NCBI GenBank assembly: GCA_028284265.1
Contig: JANQRZ010000006.1
Coordinates: 143,610-207,609 of the forward strand
Source: Rhodothermales bacterium
GTDB taxonomy: Bacteria > Bacteroidota > Rhodothermia > Rhodothermales > JANQRZ01
DNA length: 64,000 nt
Direction of reading: 5' to 3'
Each line of letters opens with the position of its first letter. Within the stretch, counting starts at the first letter, position 1. The translations under genes and the position numbers were made by a program. Positions 43,449 through 54,884 of the stretch are shown here, one piece after another. The notes under the pieces were generated by a model. It saw nothing but the letters and a program-made list of their open reading frames with translations. It had not been told where the DNA came from and searched no databases.

Positions 43449-46400
43449 TCACTGTGACTTCGTGATCCAGTTAGGGAAGCGAGGGGCATCGGTCGACCGA
43501 TCGGTCTCCTGATCGCTGCTCTCCACCCCGTGTAGCAGCGTAAGCACGACGGGCCGCACGCGCTCGAACTCGCGCTCCACCTCATGTAGCCCAGCGCTTG
43601 TTTCGTCGAAACCGCCTTCGAGCGCGTGTTCCTCCAACTCGGTGCATAGGCGAATGATCTCGTCGAACCCGAGGAGCGCACTGCTTGACCTCAGCGTGTG
43701 GGCAACGCGGGCCGCTTCATCGAGATCGCCGCTGGCGAGGCCGGTCCGTGCCCGGCTCAGGAGTTCTTCGGTGCTCTCGAGGTAGCTGCCCGTGATCTCG
43801 CGGACGAACTCGGGATCATTCTCCCCGATTTGGGCAGCCAGCGAGGACCACGCGGATTGCACATCGTCTTCAGACGCAGCAGCATGTCCCGCGATGGCGG
43901 CCATCTGGGGCGTGTCCGTGTATCGGCGCAGGGCCTCGTCCAGCGCGCGGACGTCGACGGGCTTGGCGAGGTAGGCATCGGTCCCCGCGTCGAGGCAGCG
44001 CTCACGGTCGCCCTGCATCGCGTTCGCCGTCAGCGCGATGATGTAGGGTTGCGATTCCGGAGCCATTTGCTCGCGGATCTTTCGCGTGGCTTCCAGTCCG
44101 TCCATCTCGGGCATCTGGACATCCATTAGAATGACATCGTAGGGCTGGCGGCGGAGCGACTGGAGGACTTCGAGTCCGTTGGCAGCCACATCGGCGCGGT
44201 ATCCGAGCCGCTTGAGGATGCGGAGGGCAACTTTCTGGTTGACGACGTTGTCCTCAGCGACTAGGATGCGAAGCGTGCCGTTGATCTCCCCGCTGGGTGT
44301 CTCGGCGAGCTTGCTGTCTATCTCAAAGGTTACAAGGGCTTCGGTGCTGGCTTGCCCGAAGACATTGAGGAGGGTGTCGTAGAGGCGGGCCGGTTTGATG
44401 GGCTTGTACAGCACGGCGTCTACGCCGTGATCGGCAGCGGCGCGGGCTGGTCCGTCGCGGTGGAGCGAGGTGAGCATGACCACGATGGGCGGTTGCTCCA
44501 TTCGGGAGAGTGCAGCGGCGACAGCCAGTCCGTCCATTTCTGGCATCTGCATATCGAGCAGTACCAGATCGAACGTTTGTTCGGAGGCGATCGTGAGGGC
44601 TTCTAGCCCCGAGGAAGCAAGGGTCACATACATACCCCAGCGTTCGGCGAAACGGAGCAGGATGGTCCGGTTGACCTCGTTGTCGTCCACCACGAGTACA
44701 CGACGACCCGTGAGTTCGGGTGGGTTCGGGTGGAGGAAAACACGCTTGGTGCTGGGGGCGACCTCGACGTGCACACTGAACGAGAACGTCGATCCCACGC
44801 CCTCTGTACTCGTCACGCTCATCTCCCCACCCATCAATCCCACCAACCGCTGCGAGATTGCCAACCCCAACCCCGTGCCCCCGTGCTTCCGCGTCGTCGA
44901 GGCGTCAGCCTGTTTGAAGCTTTCGAACACCTGATCCAGCTTCTCCGTCGCGATCCCGATTCCCGTGTCTTCCACAGCGATTTCGAGCACGCACGCCGAC
45001 CCCGCCTCCGGCTCTTGCGGCTCCGATGAGACACGCACAAAGACGCTCCCCTTCTCCGTGAACTTCACCGCGTTCGAGACTAGATTCACTAGCACCTGCC
45101 GCAGCCTCGTCGCATCGCTGGCAACCGTACGCGGCGTGCCGTCCTCGATCATGTAAGCCAACTCGATGCCCTTCTGGGCAGCCTTCGGGGCGATGAGGTC
45201 GAGGGCCTCCTCGATGACTGAGCGAACCTCGAAGGGATGGGTCTCGAGTTCAAGGTGCCCGGCCTCGATCTTGGAGAAGTCTAGGATGTCATTGATGAGG
45301 GTGAGGAGGGCATCGCCGGAGGCGCGTATGGTCTCGACGAAGTCGCGCTGCTCATGGTTGAGGGGGGAGTCAAGGAGCAGGGAGGTCATGCCGATGACGC
45401 CGTTCATAGGCGTTCGGATCTCATGACTCATGGTGGCGAGGAAGTCGCTCTTGGCACGGGTAGCGTGCTCGGCGGCGTCCTTGGCTTCCAACAATTCGAC
45501 CTCGTTAGCTTTGCGCTCCGTGATATCCCGCAGAATGCCGACCATACCAGCGACTTGGCCGCCCTCTCCGAGCAGCGGGATTTTCGAGGAGAGGAGCCAC
45601 TTTTCTTGGTCGCCGAAGGTGATGCGCTCCTCGCGCCCGATTTGGGCTTCGCCGCTCTCCATTACCCGAACATCGGCGGCCCAGAGCCTCATTGCAATGT
45701 GCTCCGGCAGTGTGTCGAAGACTGTGAGTCCGAGGGTTGGTTCGACGGCTTCATAGCCGATGAGGCGGGCGTCGGCGAGGTTACGGGTGATGCAGCGACC
45801 CTCGCGGTCCTTGGCGAAGACGGGGTCTGGGATGGCGTCGATGATTGTGCGGAGGAGCCGCTGCTGGGCCTCGACCTCCCGCTCGCGTGCCTCGGCGGCC
45901 TCCTTCGCTTGACGAAGTGCCTCCTCGCTTTGCCTCGCTTTGGTGATGTCTCGGCTAATGCCGACGAGGCCGATGATTGTCCCTGCTTGGTCCCGCAGCG
46001 GCACCTTCGTCGTTGAGAGCCAGCCATCGCCGTTGGGGGTGCGCTCAAGGCGGTCGTAGAACGGTTTGCCGGTCTCGACGACGTGGAGATCGTCAGCTAG
46101 GGAACCCCGACTGGCGTCCGACGGCATGGACTCGGTATCGGCCAACCCAATAGACTGCTCGGGCGAGTCGAACCCGAGGGCCTCGGCACTTGCTAGGTTT
46201 CTCAGGATAGCCTTCCCTCGGCGGTCTTTCACATAGAGATGGTCCGGTATCGTGTCGATAATTGTGCGGAGAAGCTCATCTTGTTCAACCCGCTCCACCT
46301 CGCTCGCTTTGAGTTCTTCAAGCGCCCGGATGCGGAAGACCCCGGCGGCATAGGCCGTGCCAGCGACGACCAAGACGTAGCCCATAAACATCTCGCGCGG

Positions 46401-46865
46401 GATCACCAGGTTTGGCACCGGCAGGATGAAGACAGCGACCACCGAGGTGAGAGCGATCAACGATCTGGCAATCAAGTGCCGCTCAGGTGTGTAGAGGGCA
46501 CTCACAATGCAGGAGACCACAATCGTCGTGATCAACCCAAGCGCCCACATCCCATCGAGCTTGTTTGCAACGGCAAGCCAAGAGGTATAAGCCGTCGCAT
46601 AGAGCACGAGTACAGCCGCGAAGGAGCGGATGTGCTGACGCACCCATGCACTGGCATAGGTCAGGACGCAGGTGCCCAGAAACATCCCAGAGGCAACGAG
46701 GCGCAGGATGAACGGGTCGTAATACTCAAGCCCATGCACCCGATCAAGTACACCATATGCAGGGAACGCGACAGCGCCAATGACCATCAGCAGCCGGAAT
46801 GACCGAACGAGGCTCGCGTCTTGCTCAGTCACACGGCGAAGTAGGGCGGGGTGCTGCTGGGGCAT
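43449..46865 (-). CDS. Hybrid sensor histidine kinase with two receivers and Hpt domain
   Basis: The 1138-residue protein opens with about six membrane segments (residues 20-190), then two PAS domains (IIDTIPDHLYVKDRRGKAI and IIDAIPDPVFAKDREGRCI), a HisKA domain with the phosphorylated His in SHEIRTPMNG near 478, and a HATPase_c domain with NLVSNAVKF near 592 and GTGLGLAIS. It then has two receiver domains with the Asp in LLDMQMPEMDG (about 768) and LMDVQMPEMDG (about 911), and a C-terminal Hpt domain with AHTLRSSSALLG near 1051. A complete phosphorelay is thus in one chain. The output partner is unknown. The ORF extends upstream to 47054, but those codons are Pro/Cys-rich and unlike the family. 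Confidence 0.93.
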   Translation of the reverse strand: MPQQHPALLRRVTEQDASLVRSFRLLMVIGAVAFPAYGVLDRVHGLEYYDPFILRLVASGMFLGTCVLTYASAWVRQHIRSFAAVLVLYATAYTSWLAVANKLDGMWALGLITTIVVSCIVSALYTPERHLIARSLIALTSVVAVFILPVPNLVIPREMFMGYVLVVAGTAYAAGVFRIRALEELKASEVERVEQDELLRTIIDTIPDHLYVKDRRGKAILRNLASAEALGFDSPEQSIGLADTESMPSDASRGSLADDLHVVETGKPFYDRLERTPNGDGWLSTTKVPLRDQAGTIIGLVGISRDITKARQSEEALRQAKEAAEAREREVEAQQRLLRTIIDAIPDPVFAKDREGRCITRNLADARLIGYEAVEPTLGLTVFDTLPEHIAMRLWAADVRVMESGEAQIGREERITFGDQEKWLLSSKIPLLGEGGQVAGMVGILRDITERKANEVELLEAKDAAEHATRAKSDFLATMSHEIRTPMNGVIGMTSLLLDSPLNHEQRDFVETIRASGDALLTLINDILDFSKIEAGHLELETHPFEVRSVIEEALDLIAPKAAQKGIELAYMIEDGTPRTVASDATRLRQVLVNLVSNAVKFTEKGSVFVRVSSEPQEPEAGSACVLEIAVEDTGIGIATEKLDQVFESFKQADASTTRKHGGTGLGLAISQRLVGLMGGEMSVTSTEGVGSTFSFSVHVEVAPSTKRVFLHPNPPELTGRRVLVVDDNEVNRTILLRFAERWGMYVTLASSGLEALTIASEQTFDLVLLDMQMPEMDGLAVAAALSRMEQPPIVVMLTSLHRDGPARAAADHGVDAVLYKPIKPARLYDTLLNVFGQASTEALVTFEIDSKLAETPSGEINGTLRILVAEDNVVNQKVALRILKRLGYRADVAANGLEVLQSLRRQPYDVILMDVQMPEMDGLEATRKIREQMAPESQPYIIALTANAMQGDRERCLDAGTDAYLAKPVDVRALDEALRRYTDTPQMAAIAGHAAASEDDVQSAWSSLAAQIGENDPEFVREITGSYLESTEELLSRARTGLASGDLDEAARVAHTLRSSSALLGFDEIIRLCTELEEHALEGGFDETSAGLHEVEREFERVRPVVLTLLHGVESSDQETDRSTDAPRFPNWITKSQ

Positions 46866-47152
46866 AGGGTAGGGCGCTTCCGCAGCTTGGAAAGGGCACG
46901 AGGAGGAGGGGCAGCGGTTATCGGTTCTGTTGGGCCGATCCGTAGAGGGCAGACACGTAAAGCACAGAGCACCCCTCGCCATCGAGGCAAGGATCGCTGG
47001 GGCAGGGGGCTCCTCATCTCTATAAAAGCGATGCGGGCGCTGGGTATCTGTCATCCTGACACACGGGGCTTCACTGGTATGGTATTAGAAGCACAAGGGG
47101 TCAATAGCTCAAGGCTGTCTCCACCTGAAAAGCGACGAAACGCACCTCCGAA

Positions 47153-49810
<2,658 letters not shown>

Positions 49811-49830
49811 GTCTCCGTCTTGCTACACCA

Positions 49831-49863
49831 AGAGGCCGCTCCGCATCCATCGGGGCGGCCTCT
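49831..49863 (+). terminator. Hairpin terminator after clpB
   Basis: AGAGGCCGCTCC and GGGGCGGCCTCT form a 12-bp stem with one G-U pair. The following CTCCGTTC is only modestly T-rich. It lies 20 bp after the clpB stop. Confidence 0.6.
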
Positions 49864-49934
49864 CTCCGTTCATCCGAAACCGAAGGGTGGTACTATGCGC
49901 TAACCCTTGTGTCCCCTCAATCCTTCTGCTCGCC

Positions 49935-50399
49935 ATGCTTCGTCTTCTCATGCTCTGCCTGCTCCTTGCTCCCGCCGCCCTCGCTCAACCTGAGATGGTC
50001 ACAACCGGGAACGAGGGCGACGTGGCAGCCATCCTCGAACAGTCCGGTGCCTTCTCGACGGCCTATATGCAGGGCGACATCGAGGCACTCGTGGCCGTCT
50101 ATGCTGAGGACGGCATCGCGGCGACGGGCGGGCGCGACTTCATCCGCGGACACGAAGCCCTGCTCCGGTTCTGGACGCTGCCCGAGGGGCGCACCGTCAC
50201 CCACCACGCGGCAACTCCTGTGGAGGTACACGTCGAGGGTGACTTGGCGTACGACTGGGGCTACTACGAGGGGACTGTGGCACAGGACGGCGAAGCCCGC
50301 CCGCCATTCCGGGGCAAGTATCTCATCGTGTGGCAGCGCGACCCCGACGGCGTGTGGCGCATCGCGCACGACATGTGGAACTCCCTGCGGTCCGAGTAA
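49935..50399 (+). CDS. Exported SnoaL/NTF2-like protein (DUF4440 type)
   Basis: The 154-residue protein has a signal peptide (MLRLLMLCLLLAPAALAQ) and an NTF2-like fold: AFSTAYMQGDIEALVAVYAE, DFIRGHEALLRFW, AYDWGYYEGTVAQDG and YLIVWQRDPDGVWRIAHDMW. Such proteins are small-molecule binding or ketosteroid-isomerase-like; the ligand is unknown. The start at 49935 is set by the signal peptide. The gene is convergent with the kinase gene. Confidence 0.85.
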   Translation: MLRLLMLCLLLAPAALAQPEMVTTGNEGDVAAILEQSGAFSTAYMQGDIEALVAVYAEDGIAATGGRDFIRGHEALLRFWTLPEGRTVTHHAATPVEVHVEGDLAYDWGYYEGTVAQDGEARPPFRGKYLIVWQRDPDGVWRIAHDMWNSLRSE

Positions 50400-50427
50400 C
50401 TGGGTCCCAAGCTTGGTGGGCGATTGC

Positions 50428-53049
50428 TTACGGCGTAGCGACGAGGTCTCGGAACTGGGCGGCTTGGTCCGCCTGCCCCGATGCCTCGTAGAGTTCGACG
50501 AGGAAGCCCGCTATCCGCTGGGTTTGCTCATCATCCACACCGTACTGTGCAGTGACGCCTTCGTAGGATGCCAGTAGGAGTGGCTCGGCCTCGGCAAAGC
50601 GTCCCTGCCTCGATAGGGCGCGCCCGAGGTGACCCCGCGAGAGGTCTAGCAACCAGTGCGGATCGTCGAAGGCGCTCTCTCGGATGGCAAGCGCTTCTCG
50701 GAGATACGGCTCCGCCCGGCTTGGCTGGCCGGTTTCTACGAGCAAGACGCCGATCCCCATGAGCGAGAACGCGACCTCGGGGTGTCCGCCGGGGTAGAGT
50801 TGCCGCCGCAGCGCCAGTGACTCTTCGTAGGCGGAGCGCGCCTCCTCGGTCCGACCGAGGTCTTCCAAGACGCTGCCCTTGTTATACAGAGCCGTCGCTG
50901 TGAAGGGGTGCTCGTTGCCAAGCTGGCTCCGACCGATCTCTACCGCCCGGTCGGTCTCCTCCAGCGCTTCGTCGAGCCGGTCGGTGTACGTATAGGCGAT
51001 GGAGAGCGAACTGCTGATAAAGCCGATGTAGGGATGCGCGTCGCCCAACTGGTCTGTTACGATCTCCCGCGCCTCCACGTACAGGGGGATCGACGCCTCG
51101 TACTCGCCTAGATTTCCGAGCGCGTTGGCGAGGTTGTTCAGGTTGGCTGCGAGGTCGGTCGTAGGCTCGGCCTGGCGGCGGATCGCGACGGCCTTCCGGT
51201 AGAGGTCCACCGATTCGTCCAAGCGGCCTTGGGCCTCGACCGTGCGGGCGAGGTCGTTGTAGGCGCTCGCCACATCGCTATGCTCGGGGCCGAAGCGCTC
51301 GGTCTGGATCGTGAGTGCCTCGCGCATCAAGGTCTCGGCGGTCTCGTAATCGCCCCGGTCCTTGTGGAGGTTCGCCAGCCCTTGCATCACATCGATGCGC
51401 ACCGTCGGGGTGACGACCGCGTGCGTGTCGGCGATCTGGTAGGCCTCCTCCAGAATCGGCAGCGCCTTCTCATAGCGCCCCCAGTTGGTCTCGATGCGTC
51501 CGAGGACTTCCAGCACCGCGGCGAGCACCGCGGGCTGTGCTTCGAGGTCGGCCCGCAGTTGGGTCGTGCCGAGGTCCAGCACGCGGCTGATGGGCATCTC
51601 CGGTCCCTCCGCCCCATACGGGTCCGCCGCCGAGAGCATCTGGATGAGGAGGCCTGTCACCTGCTCGGCCTTTTCGGTTTCGAGCATCGCCCGCTCGGCT
51701 TCGGTCTGCGCGCGGGTCGCCTCGGTCTCGGCCCGGTCGGCCTGCCACAGCGCGACCCCAAGTCCCCCGGCAAGGGCGAGGAATACGACCGCCGCCGCAG
51801 CCAGCCCGAGGCGGTGGCGGCGGACGAACTTCCGCGCCCGGTAGCCGACCGTGTCCGGCTGTGCCTTGACTGGCAACCCGTCGAGGTGGCGGCGCACATC
51901 GTCGGCGAAGGCATCGGCAGAGCCATAGCGACGCTCTGGCTCTTTGCGGAGGGCGGTCAGCACGATCTGGTCGAGGTCGCCTGCGAGGCGGCGGCGCAGG
52001 GTGCCAGTGTCGGCCCCGCGTGCCTGGCTGAGTGTGTCGGGCGTCGTCGTCGGTGCCTCGCTCGACGTGGCGGTGAGTGGCTCCTCGACCGCCGCGCTAG
52101 GCCGCGTCGGCTCTTCTTCCAGAATGGCGCGCTCGACCTCGTGGCGGATGCGGCCCGCGAGGTGGTACGGCCGGCGGCCCGTGAGCAACTCATAGAGGAG
52201 CACGCCGAGTGCATACACGTCAGTCGCCACGGTCACGCTCTGGGCGCGGACCTGCTCGGGGGCGGCATACTCCGGCGTCATCATTTGCATCCCCGTGCGC
52301 GTCTCGGCGACGGTGAACCCGGCATCGTCTTCGAGCAGCTTGGCGATCCCGAAGTCAAGCAGCTTGACCGTGCCGTCGTCGGTGACGAGGATGTTCGACG
52401 GCTTGAGGTCGCGGTGGACGACGAGGTTGCGGTGTGCGAAGGCGACAGCTTCGCAGACGGACTCGAAGAGGGCGAGGCGTTCGTTGACCGAGAGGCGCTT
52501 GCGGTCGCAGTAGTCGGTGATCGGCTCGCCGTTGACAAACTCCATCGCCAGCCACGGGCGACCATCGCGGGCGACGCCGCCGTCGAGGAGGCGGGCAATG
52601 TGGGGGTGGTCGAGCCGGGCGAGGATGCTGCGCTCGGCGCGGAAGCGTGCGCCGATCTCGGGCGCGAGGCCGGGTCGTACCAGCTTGAGGGCGACGGTCT
52701 GGTCGAACGTCGCGTCGTCGCGCTCGGCGAGGTAGACCGATCCCATCCCGCCTTGCCCGATGCGCCGTGCGATGCGGTACGGCCCGACGCGCTCGCCGGT
52801 CAGCGGGTCGCGCCCAGCGAGGGCTGCGTCGAGGGCCGGGGCGAGCACGTCTTCGCCGAGCCGGTGCAAGTAGCCCTCGGCTCCGGCGTCGGCAGCGAGG
52901 AGGGCTTCCACCTCTTCGCGCAGCGCCCGGTCGGGTGTGCCATCAGGTCCGAAGCAGGTCTGGTCGAGGAACGCAGCGCGCGCGTCCGGCTCCAAGTCGG
53001 CGGCACGCTCGAAGAGGGCTTCGATCCGGTTCCAGCGGTCGGGGGTCAT
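50428..53049 (-). CDS. Membrane Ser/Thr protein kinase with C-terminal TPR repeats
   Basis: The 873-residue protein has a Hanks-type kinase domain: GQGGMGSVYLAERDD, the Lys in VALKLVRPG near 120, VVHRDLKPSNILVTDD near 210, DFGIAKLLEDD near 233 and TPEYAAPEQ. A membrane segment follows (LGLAAAAVVFLALAGGLGVALW, about 405-428), then a coiled coil rich in Ala/Glu, and at least eight TPR units (LNNLANALGNLGEYEASIPLY, TALYNKGSVLEDLGRTEEAR). The TPR part should be outside the cytoplasm and sense a signal. It directly follows the ECF sigma factor gene on the same strand, a pairing known in several phyla. Confidence 0.94.
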   Translation of the reverse strand: MTPDRWNRIEALFERAADLEPDARAAFLDQTCFGPDGTPDRALREEVEALLAADAGAEGYLHRLGEDVLAPALDAALAGRDPLTGERVGPYRIARRIGQGGMGSVYLAERDDATFDQTVALKLVRPGLAPEIGARFRAERSILARLDHPHIARLLDGGVARDGRPWLAMEFVNGEPITDYCDRKRLSVNERLALFESVCEAVAFAHRNLVVHRDLKPSNILVTDDGTVKLLDFGIAKLLEDDAGFTVAETRTGMQMMTPEYAAPEQVRAQSVTVATDVYALGVLLYELLTGRRPYHLAGRIRHEVERAILEEEPTRPSAAVEEPLTATSSEAPTTTPDTLSQARGADTGTLRRRLAGDLDQIVLTALRKEPERRYGSADAFADDVRRHLDGLPVKAQPDTVGYRARKFVRRHRLGLAAAAVVFLALAGGLGVALWQADRAETEATRAQTEAERAMLETEKAEQVTGLLIQMLSAADPYGAEGPEMPISRVLDLGTTQLRADLEAQPAVLAAVLEVLGRIETNWGRYEKALPILEEAYQIADTHAVVTPTVRIDVMQGLANLHKDRGDYETAETLMREALTIQTERFGPEHSDVASAYNDLARTVEAQGRLDESVDLYRKAVAIRRQAEPTTDLAANLNNLANALGNLGEYEASIPLYVEAREIVTDQLGDAHPYIGFISSSLSIAYTYTDRLDEALEETDRAVEIGRSQLGNEHPFTATALYNKGSVLEDLGRTEEARSAYEESLALRRQLYPGGHPEVAFSLMGIGVLLVETGQPSRAEPYLREALAIRESAFDDPHWLLDLSRGHLGRALSRQGRFAEAEPLLLASYEGVTAQYGVDDEQTQRIAGFLVELYEASGQADQAAQFRDLVATP

Positions 53050-53104
53050 GGGGATAGGAGGGCGAAGGGTTCTGTAGGATCACGACAAACCGCAGGCTCC
53101 GGGT

Positions 53105-53713
53105 TCACGTCTCGCCGGTGTCCAAGTCGCTGCCGGTGAGGACGCGGTGCAGCCACGCGCGGGCGGTCCGCCACCGCCGCTTCACGGTCGAGTCCGAGAT
53201 GCCGAGCGCCTCAGCGGTTTCCTCGACACTCATCCCCGCCAAGAACCGGCACTCGACGACGCGGGCCGCCTCGGGACTCATCGCGCCGAGTTGCTCCAGC
53301 GCGTCCTCCAGCGCAAACAGGCGGGCGGATTGCTCGTCCTCCACGGCGTGGTCGTCGGCCATCGTCACCCGGTCCCGGTCGCCGCCGCGCTTCAGGGCGT
53401 TCTGGGCCTTGACGTAGTCGAGCAGCACCTGCCGCATCGCCTTGGCCGCCACGCCGAGCAGGTGAGACCGGCTCTCGAACGACAGGCCCTCCGCGTCGGC
53501 GAGCTTGGCATAGGCCTCATGGACGAGCGCGGTCGTGTTGAGCGTCCGGGCGTTGGCCCATCCGGCTCGCTGGCGGTGCGCTTGGAGGTGCAGCTCGTCG
53601 TAGACCAGCGCGAAGAGGCGGTCGAAGGCAGCGTCCTGTTGCACGTCGTCGCGCAGGGACTCGTCCCGTAGCGCATCGAGGAGGCGGGTGACTTCGCCGG
53701 AAGAGGTGGGCAT
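53105..53713 (-). CDS. ECF-type RNA polymerase sigma factor
   Basis: The 202-residue protein is of the TIGR02999-like ECF group: LNTTALVHEAYAKL and HLLGVAAKAMRQVLLDYVKA in region 2, then VVECRFLAGMSVEETAEALG with ISDSTVKRRWRTARAWLHR in region 4. No anti-sigma factor gene is adjacent; the kinase 55 bp downstream probably takes that role by phosphorylation, as shown for other kinase-linked ECF groups. The start MPTSSGEVTRLL is preferred over the ORF start 14 codons earlier. Confidence 0.93.
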   Translation of the reverse strand: MPTSSGEVTRLLDALRDESLRDDVQQDAAFDRLFALVYDELHLQAHRQRAGWANARTLNTTALVHEAYAKLADAEGLSFESRSHLLGVAAKAMRQVLLDYVKAQNALKRGGDRDRVTMADDHAVEDEQSARLFALEDALEQLGAMSPEAARVVECRFLAGMSVEETAEALGISDSTVKRRWRTARAWLHRVLTGSDLDTGET

Positions 53714-53897
53714 AGCGACGGTAGCAAGCCGGTAGGAGAGGGCGTACACCAACATACCATGTCGCCTCCCTGAAAGCCAGCACGATTCGGCGGGCTGGGT
53801 AAAGTCTCTGACCTCCCATGCCGATGGAAGTCGTGACGCTCATGGAAGCAGCCGTGCGGTCGTTTCCCTCAGTCTACCCACACGACATCGAACCCTG

Positions 53898-54731
53898 ATG
53901 AAACGCTTTCTATCACTCGGCCTACTGGCCCTCACCCTTGCCTTTGCTGGCTGCGACAACAACGGAGAAGAAGACTCCATCGAAGGAACGGCCATGATCA
54001 TCGGCCAGATTCTCGACTCCCAACTCGGCGAACCCATCGCCAATGCGCTGGTCAGTTTCGCACGCGGCAATGCCTCCATCGAAGCCACGACGGACTCGAC
54101 GGGCACCTTCACCATCAACGGAATCGCCACGGGCAGATTCAGCGTGACAATCCAAGCCGATGGCTACATCAACGTCACCCTCGAGGACATCGAAATTGGG
54201 GAAGGCTCGAACATGCTGCCCCCGCTCGTCGTCGCGGAGGCCCCGCCCGCCGGGGCGTACCGGATCGTGCTCTCGTGGGGCGAGGCTCCGCGCGACCTCG
54301 ACTCGCACCTCTCTGGTCCCGATGGGCAGGGCGGACGGTTCCACGTCTACTACGCCAACCGAACCGAGGAGTTGGCAGACCTCGATGTGGACGATGTGAC
54401 GAGCTTCGGCCCGGAGACGATCACGCTGATGCCGGACAACGACGGGATGTACCGCTACTCGGTGCATAACTTCTCGGACCAGTCCGAGACCGGATCGCAG
54501 GGCATCGCGGGGCAGCCGGAGAATGCCATTGCGGCCCGCGTGCAGGTCTACACCGCCACCGGCCTCGTGCGGGAGTACCGCGCGCCCGCCGCCATGCCCG
54601 GCAATACGTGGCGCGTCTTTGAACTCAACGCCAGCGGCGGTACTGCCTCGCTGACCGACGTCAACCAGTACGTGGACGCCAACGGCTCCGGTGACACGGA
54701 CGTGTTCCGCCTAGTGCCCAAAACGCCCTAA
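53898..54731 (+). CDS. Lipoprotein with carboxypeptidase-regulatory-like and YfaP-like domains
   Basis: The 277-residue product has a lipobox (LAFAGC), a CarboxypepD_reg-like beta-sandwich (GQILDSQLGEPIANALVSF ... GTFTINGIATGRFSVTIQAD), and a C-terminal domain like YfaP/DUF2135 (YRIVLSWGEAPRDLDSHLSG, MYRYSVHNFSDQ). It is expected at the outer membrane. The function is unknown. It diverges from the ECF sigma gene after 184 bp. An intrinsic-type hairpin follows. Confidence 0.8.
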   Translation: MKRFLSLGLLALTLAFAGCDNNGEEDSIEGTAMIIGQILDSQLGEPIANALVSFARGNASIEATTDSTGTFTINGIATGRFSVTIQADGYINVTLEDIEIGEGSNMLPPLVVAEAPPAGAYRIVLSWGEAPRDLDSHLSGPDGQGGRFHVYYANRTEELADLDVDDVTSFGPETITLMPDNDGMYRYSVHNFSDQSETGSQGIAGQPENAIAARVQVYTATGLVREYRAPAAMPGNTWRVFELNASGGTASLTDVNQYVDANGSGDTDVFRLVPKTP

Positions 54732-54792
54732 CTCGTGCTGGATACCGGGCAGCGAGTCGTTCCGTAACGCAACCGGATGGCTCCCACCGTGC

Positions 54793-54824
54793 AGCCCCGT
54801 CTCGGCCTTCGCCGGGGCGGGGCT
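54793..54824 (+). terminator. Hairpin terminator between the lipoprotein gene and smc
   Basis: AGCCCCGTCTCGGC pairs with GCCGGGGCGGGGCT around the loop CTTC, a 14-bp stem with two G-U pairs, followed by TTCGGG. It lies 61 bp after the lipoprotein stop and 60 bp before smc. Confidence 0.65.
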
Positions 54825-54884
54825 TTCGGGTTCGGGTGTGCGCTATCTTCCAGCACCTCCCGCCTCCTGCCGCGTCCGGCCTCC

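Noticed and set aside
51229..53139. Plus-strand open frame of 636 codons
   Set aside because: Antisense to the Ser/Thr kinase, whose catalytic motifs are all present on the minus strand.
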